Below are positions 62,001 to 64,000 of a stretch of 64,000 nucleotides of DNA, one piece after another (position 1 is the first letter of the stretch; each line of letters begins with the position of its first letter). The position numbers were made by a program, and so were the translations under genes. The notes under the pieces are model-generated. The model was not told the origin of the DNA. It saw only the letters and a program-made list of their open reading frames with translations, and did not search any database. The DNA comes from Streptomyces tanashiensis (lineage in GTDB: Bacteria > Actinomycetota > Actinomycetes > Streptomycetales > Streptomycetaceae): the NCBI RefSeq assembly GCF_014648895.1, contig NZ_BMRZ01000019.1, positions 111,481 to 175,480 on the forward strand, read 5' to 3'.

Positions 62001-62939
62001 CAGGGTCCCGGTTCCACGGGCCAGTTCCCGCGCCCGGACTTCGGTGCCCCGCAGCAGCAGGGCCGCCCCCAGCAGCCCCAGGCCCCCCAGGCCTACCAGG
62101 GCGGTGCGCAGGACCCGGCGTCGACGGCGCAGTTCCCGCGCCCCGACTTCGGTGCGCCGCAGGGTCCCGGTTCCACGGGCCAGTTCCCGCGTCCGGACTT
62201 CGGTGCTCCGCAGCAGCAGCCGCAGGCCCCGCAGCCCCAGGCGTACCAGGGTGGCCAGCAGCAGCAGTTCGGCCGGCAGCCCTACGTGCCGCAGGCCCAG
62301 CAGCAGGCTCCCCAGGCCCAGCCTCCGGCGCCGCGTCAGCGGAACGGCAACGACTTCGGTGCCCCGCGTCCGGCCGAGCCGGTCCGCCAGCCGCAGCAGC
62401 CGCAGCTCCAGCAGCCGCGCCGTCCGGAGGCCCTGCCGCCGGCCGGTGGCTCGGGTGACGGTCGTACCCCGCTGTACGACACGCTGGAGACCAACTGGTT
62501 CCACCAGGAGCAGGCTCAGCAGCAGGCCCAGCAGCAGGCGGACCTGACGCAGACGACGCAGACCCCGGTCGTGTCGCAGCCGTCCGCTCCGGCGCCCCGT
62601 CCGGCCGGAGACCCGGCCGCCGACGGACGCCAGAACGGCGGGGCCGCCTGGCGGACCTCGCCCAACGACGAGCTGGTGCGCCAGGCGGAGCGGGTGCGCA
62701 AGCCCGCTGCCGGCGGCGTCACCACCTCCGGTCTTCCGCGCCGTGTGCCGAAGGCCAACCTCGTACCCGGGACCGCACAGGAGCAGGCCCACACGGCCGG
62801 CCCCCAGGTCTCGCGTGCACCCGACGACGTCCGCGGCCGGCTCACCAATCTGCGCCGCGGCATCCAGCAGGGCCGCCAGGCCGGCAACTCGACCACGGGT
62901 AGCCACCACCTCGGTCCGAACCATCAGCAGGAGCGTTAG
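59091..62939 (+). CDS. cvnA1: conservon sensor-kinase-like protein CvnA
   Basis: A 1282-residue membrane protein. A basic, disordered head (1-95) is followed by TM1 (about 103-123), an extracytoplasmic helical domain of the nitrate/nitrite-sensing type (about 125-410), TM2 (about 418-440), HAMP, a kinase-like helix with KLDHLATRMRRNGENLLVL, and an ATPase with LAELLENATSFSS and DTGIGLSPED. The last 530 residues are Gln/Pro/Gly-rich with repeats. It is the first of four conservon genes (cvnABCD). GTG start at 59091. Number 1 assigned from memory of gene order. Confidence 0.9.
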   Translation: MQGRFKRDGSGSPQARQGRADAPAEQEPRAGTDRGPSAPHTPNQGQGPSGDTGDGGRRASAAAKSGKPGKSGGAAEPTTAPPKARAENEVGPRIALRNWRISTRLVALLTLPVVAATTLGGIRISDSLQDMEQLDHMQLLTKLTREATDLAQALQAERDLSAGPLANGRPVSDYQVANPRRKTDREYKAFLDATEDIPATEGDEALRSIRQNVSQIASQVTELHSIRGSAYEKGVSHSVTVEAYSRLIRSLLSLSQDMAQATSNPEMIKRTRALAAFSSAKEYASIQQAIIAAALPPSDRTAGRIQQGDRLYGEAALNSEGVELKSFQAIYESTGGDAAERTESLNSGDPSINAANKYAERVLNADNAMPEGPRRGHLNFTDEYSTKIAAMNRIERGLLGDMETMTRELKQESQRDAIINGALILLVLGVSLIGAFVVARSMIRSLRRLQDTATKVAQDRLPELVKQLSESDPQDVDTSVESVGVHSRDEIGQVAAAFDDVHREAVRLAAEQALLRGNVNAMFTNLSRRSQGLIQRQLSLISELESREADPDQLSSLFKLDHLATRMRRNGENLLVLAGEEPGRRWTRPVPLVDVLRAAASEVEQYERIELAAVPATEVAGRVVNDLVHLLAELLENATSFSSPQTKVRVTGHALPDGRVLVEIHDTGIGLSPEDLAAINERLASPPTVDVSVSRRMGLFVVGRLSLRHGIRIQLRPSDSGGTTALVMLPVDVAQGGKKPMPKPGAGGQGQMPQGASAPGGRLPGGPGAAGGPGGARPGQGGAPSSAAGRLGAGPGAARGQVGTSGPRAALPARDGAPQGAPQSRTPQPQNAQLEQTGQLPQIPPAPQAPQSPDALRPGPGGGGLIGGAASAIPSRTDVWGNQSGPQAGPGPQQQPQQQQQGNQQGGYDFPRAELPGGNPQPQRPQAASWGNDPQQQPVRRPQQEMSPLDAPRGHEEPESAGLFGGQAAPQGPGSTGQFPRPDFGAPQQQGRPQQPQAPQAYQGGAQDPASTAQFPRPDFGAPQGPGSTGQFPRPDFGAPQQQPQAPQPQAYQGGQQQQFGRQPYVPQAQQQAPQAQPPAPRQRNGNDFGAPRPAEPVRQPQQPQLQQPRRPEALPPAGGSGDGRTPLYDTLETNWFHQEQAQQQAQQQADLTQTTQTPVVSQPSAPAPRPAGDPAADGRQNGGAAWRTSPNDELVRQAERVRKPAAGGVTTSGLPRRVPKANLVPGTAQEQAHTAGPQVSRAPDDVRGRLTNLRRGIQQGRQAGNSTTGSHHLGPNHQQER
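62001..62213 (+). repeat. repeats in the CvnA tail
   Basis: Three copies of a unit encoding GPGSTGQFPRPDFGAPQ lie at about 62001-62053, 62108-62160 (diverged: DPASTAQF) and 62160-62212. They sit in the disordered C-terminal tail. Confidence 0.8.
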
Positions 62940-63362
62940 TTGAACGCGATGAGCCAGGCGGCGCAGAATCTGAACTGGTTGATCACCAACTTCGTGGACA
63001 ACACCCCCGGGGTGTCCCACACGGTGGTGGTCTCCGCCGACGGACTCCTGCTGGCCATGTCCGAAGGATTCCCCCGCGACCGCGCCGACCAGCTGGCGGC
63101 GGTCGCATCCGGACTGACCTCGCTGACCGCGGGCGCGTCCCGGATCTTCGAGGGCGGACCCGTCGCGCAGACCGTGGTGGAGATGGAGCGCGGCTTCCTC
63201 TTCCTGATGTCCGTCTCCGACGGCTCCTCGCTGGCCGTGCTCGCTCACCCCGAGTGCGACATCGGCCTCGTGGGCTACGAGATGGCGCTGCTGGTCGACC
63301 GGGCCGGCAGCGTGCTCACCCCGGATCTCCGTGCGGAGCTCCAGGGCAGCCTGCTCCACTAG
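62940..63362 (+). CDS. cvnB1: conservon roadblock/LC7 protein CvnB
   Basis: A 140-residue roadblock/LC7-domain protein (NLNWLITNFVDNTPGVSHTV, VVVSADGLLLAMSEGF, HPECDIGLVGYEMALLVDRA). Such proteins regulate the partner GTPase. The likely start is the TTG at 62940, which directly follows the cvnA TAG and has GGAG 6 nt upstream; the ATG three codons later is poorly spaced. Confidence 0.92.
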   Translation: MNAMSQAAQNLNWLITNFVDNTPGVSHTVVVSADGLLLAMSEGFPRDRADQLAAVASGLTSLTAGASRIFEGGPVAQTVVEMERGFLFLMSVSDGSSLAVLAHPECDIGLVGYEMALLVDRAGSVLTPDLRAELQGSLLH

Positions 63363-63520
63363 CCGGTCACGCACACCGGACACCCATCCGCATCGACCGA
63401 CCGACAGGGCGGTACGCCCCTCCGTACCGCCCTGGCACCGTTCACCGTCCGGCCGCCCCACCCGGCCCCCCACCGGCCCCATCAGACGGCAGAAGTCTTG
63501 CTGTCACGCCCGGAGGATTC

Positions 63521-63925
63521 ATGACCCCGCCCCCCGCCTCTCACGATCCGTACGGCGCCTCAGTCGACGAGTACGGACATGAGGGCGACCAGCCGCTGGT
63601 GCGTCCTTACGCGATGACCGGCGGCCGGACCCGGCCGCGTTACCAGCTCGCCATCGAGGCACTGGTCAGCACCACGGCCGACCCGGCGCACCTCGCCACG
63701 CTCCTGCCGGAGCACCAGCGGATCTGCCACCTCTGCCGCGAGGTCAAGTCGGTGGCCGAGGTGTCGGCCCTCCTGTCGATGCCTCTCGGTGTCGCCCGGA
63801 TCCTCGTGGCCGATCTGGCGGAGGCCGGCATGGTGGCGATCCACCAGCCGGGCAACGGAGAGACCGGCGGCACGCCGGACGTGACACTGCTCGAAAGGGT
63901 GCTCAGTGGACTTCGCAAGCTCTAG
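63521..63925 (+). CDS. cvnC1: conservon DUF742 protein CvnC
   Basis: A 134-residue DUF742 protein with RPYAMTGGRTRPRYQLAIEA, LPEHQRICHLCREVKSVAEV and a winged-helix-like LLSMPLGVARILVADLAEAG. The ATG at 63521 has CGGAGG 4 nt upstream. Unlike most conservon genes it is separated from its upstream neighbour by 158 bp. Role unproven. Confidence 0.92.
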   Translation: MTPPPASHDPYGASVDEYGHEGDQPLVRPYAMTGGRTRPRYQLAIEALVSTTADPAHLATLLPEHQRICHLCREVKSVAEVSALLSMPLGVARILVADLAEAGMVAIHQPGNGETGGTPDVTLLERVLSGLRKL

Positions 63926-64000
63926 CGGCGCGGCCAGATCGACCACCAGCGCGAAGATCGTGGTGGCGGGCGGCTTCGGCGTGGGCAAGACCACGTTCGT
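63906..64000 (+). CDS. cvnD1: conservon Ras-like GTPase CvnD, N-terminal part only
   Basis: The first 31 residues of a GTPase whose G1 loop GGFGVGKTT is seen. It starts at the GTG at 63906 inside the end of cvnC (20-bp overlap) and is cut by the right edge. CvnD is the small GTPase of the conservon, believed to act with CvnA-C at the membrane in a G-protein-like system. Confidence 0.9.
   Translation, partial: MDFASSSGAARSTTSAKIVVAGGFGVGKTTF

Noticed and set aside
59088..63482. A 1464-codon open frame antisense to cvnA and cvnB
   Set aside because: Its Gly/Arg/Leu-rich composition is the usual high-GC shadow; the plus strand holds clear conservon domains.

Overview
This is about 64 kb of very GC-rich actinobacterial chromosome, almost certainly from a Streptomyces. 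Evidence: many GTG and TTG starts, four adjacent type I signal peptidase genes, an HU protein with a long Lys/Ala tail (HupS type), an nsdA gene, an IclR regulator divergent from leuCD (NdgR type), and a conservon (cvnABCD). From memory the gene order matches the S. coelicolor interval around SCO5541-SCO5601, read in reverse. It is mostly core genome. I see no prophage, insertion sequence, integrase or CRISPR array.

Layout. 1-7.1 kb (minus strand): DUF2469 gene (cut by the edge), Nudix hydrolase, sipZ-sipY-sipX-sipW, rplS, trmD, rimM, KH protein, rpsP, i.e. secretion, ribosome and tRNA maturation genes. 7.2-11 kb: SprT-like metalloprotein, a methyltransferase, and an FtsH paralogue. 11-17 kb: ffh (SRP), then the nitrogen-control genes amtB-glnK-glnD behind a good GlnR site. 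17-25 kb: nsdA, a primase/polymerase-like protein with degraded catalytic motifs, ftsY, an NCS1 permease, a luciferase-like oxidoreductase, and the glucose permease gene glcP with a promoter and a LacI-type operator. 25-34 kb: smc, a small coiled-coil protein with an odd tRNA-like leader, acylphosphatase, a CAP-domain protein, an MFS exporter, and a divergent flavodoxin/HxlR pair.

34-43 kb: mutM, rnc, rpmF, DUF177, a SepIVA-like coiled-coil protein, coaD, rsmD, recG, a FakA/YloV-like DAK protein, then rpmB. 43-54 kb: thiD/thiL, a stand-alone RAM-domain protein, a DUF3515 lipoprotein, ddlA, gpsA, plsC, cofC/fbiD, hupS, leuD/leuC and ndgR. 54.5-55 kb: five tRNA genes (Glu, Gln, Glu, Glu, Gln in plus-strand order), close to gltX. 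55-58.5 kb: HAD hydrolase, gltX, FAH-family hydrolase, and a small protein with a duplicated TANPRR motif. 59-64 kb: conservon cvnA-cvnB-cvnC-cvnD, with cvnD cut by the right edge.

How the genes work together: several blocks are translationally coupled by 4-bp ATGA/GTGA overlaps (sipZ/nudix, rimM/trmD, amtB/glnK, thiL/thiD, plsC/gpsA, rsmD/coaD). Strong hairpins separate most convergent gene pairs. The least understood material is the conservon, the TANPRR protein divergent from it, the degenerate prim-pol protein and the tRNA-like leader at 29.4 kb. I did not find a clearly new multi-gene system.
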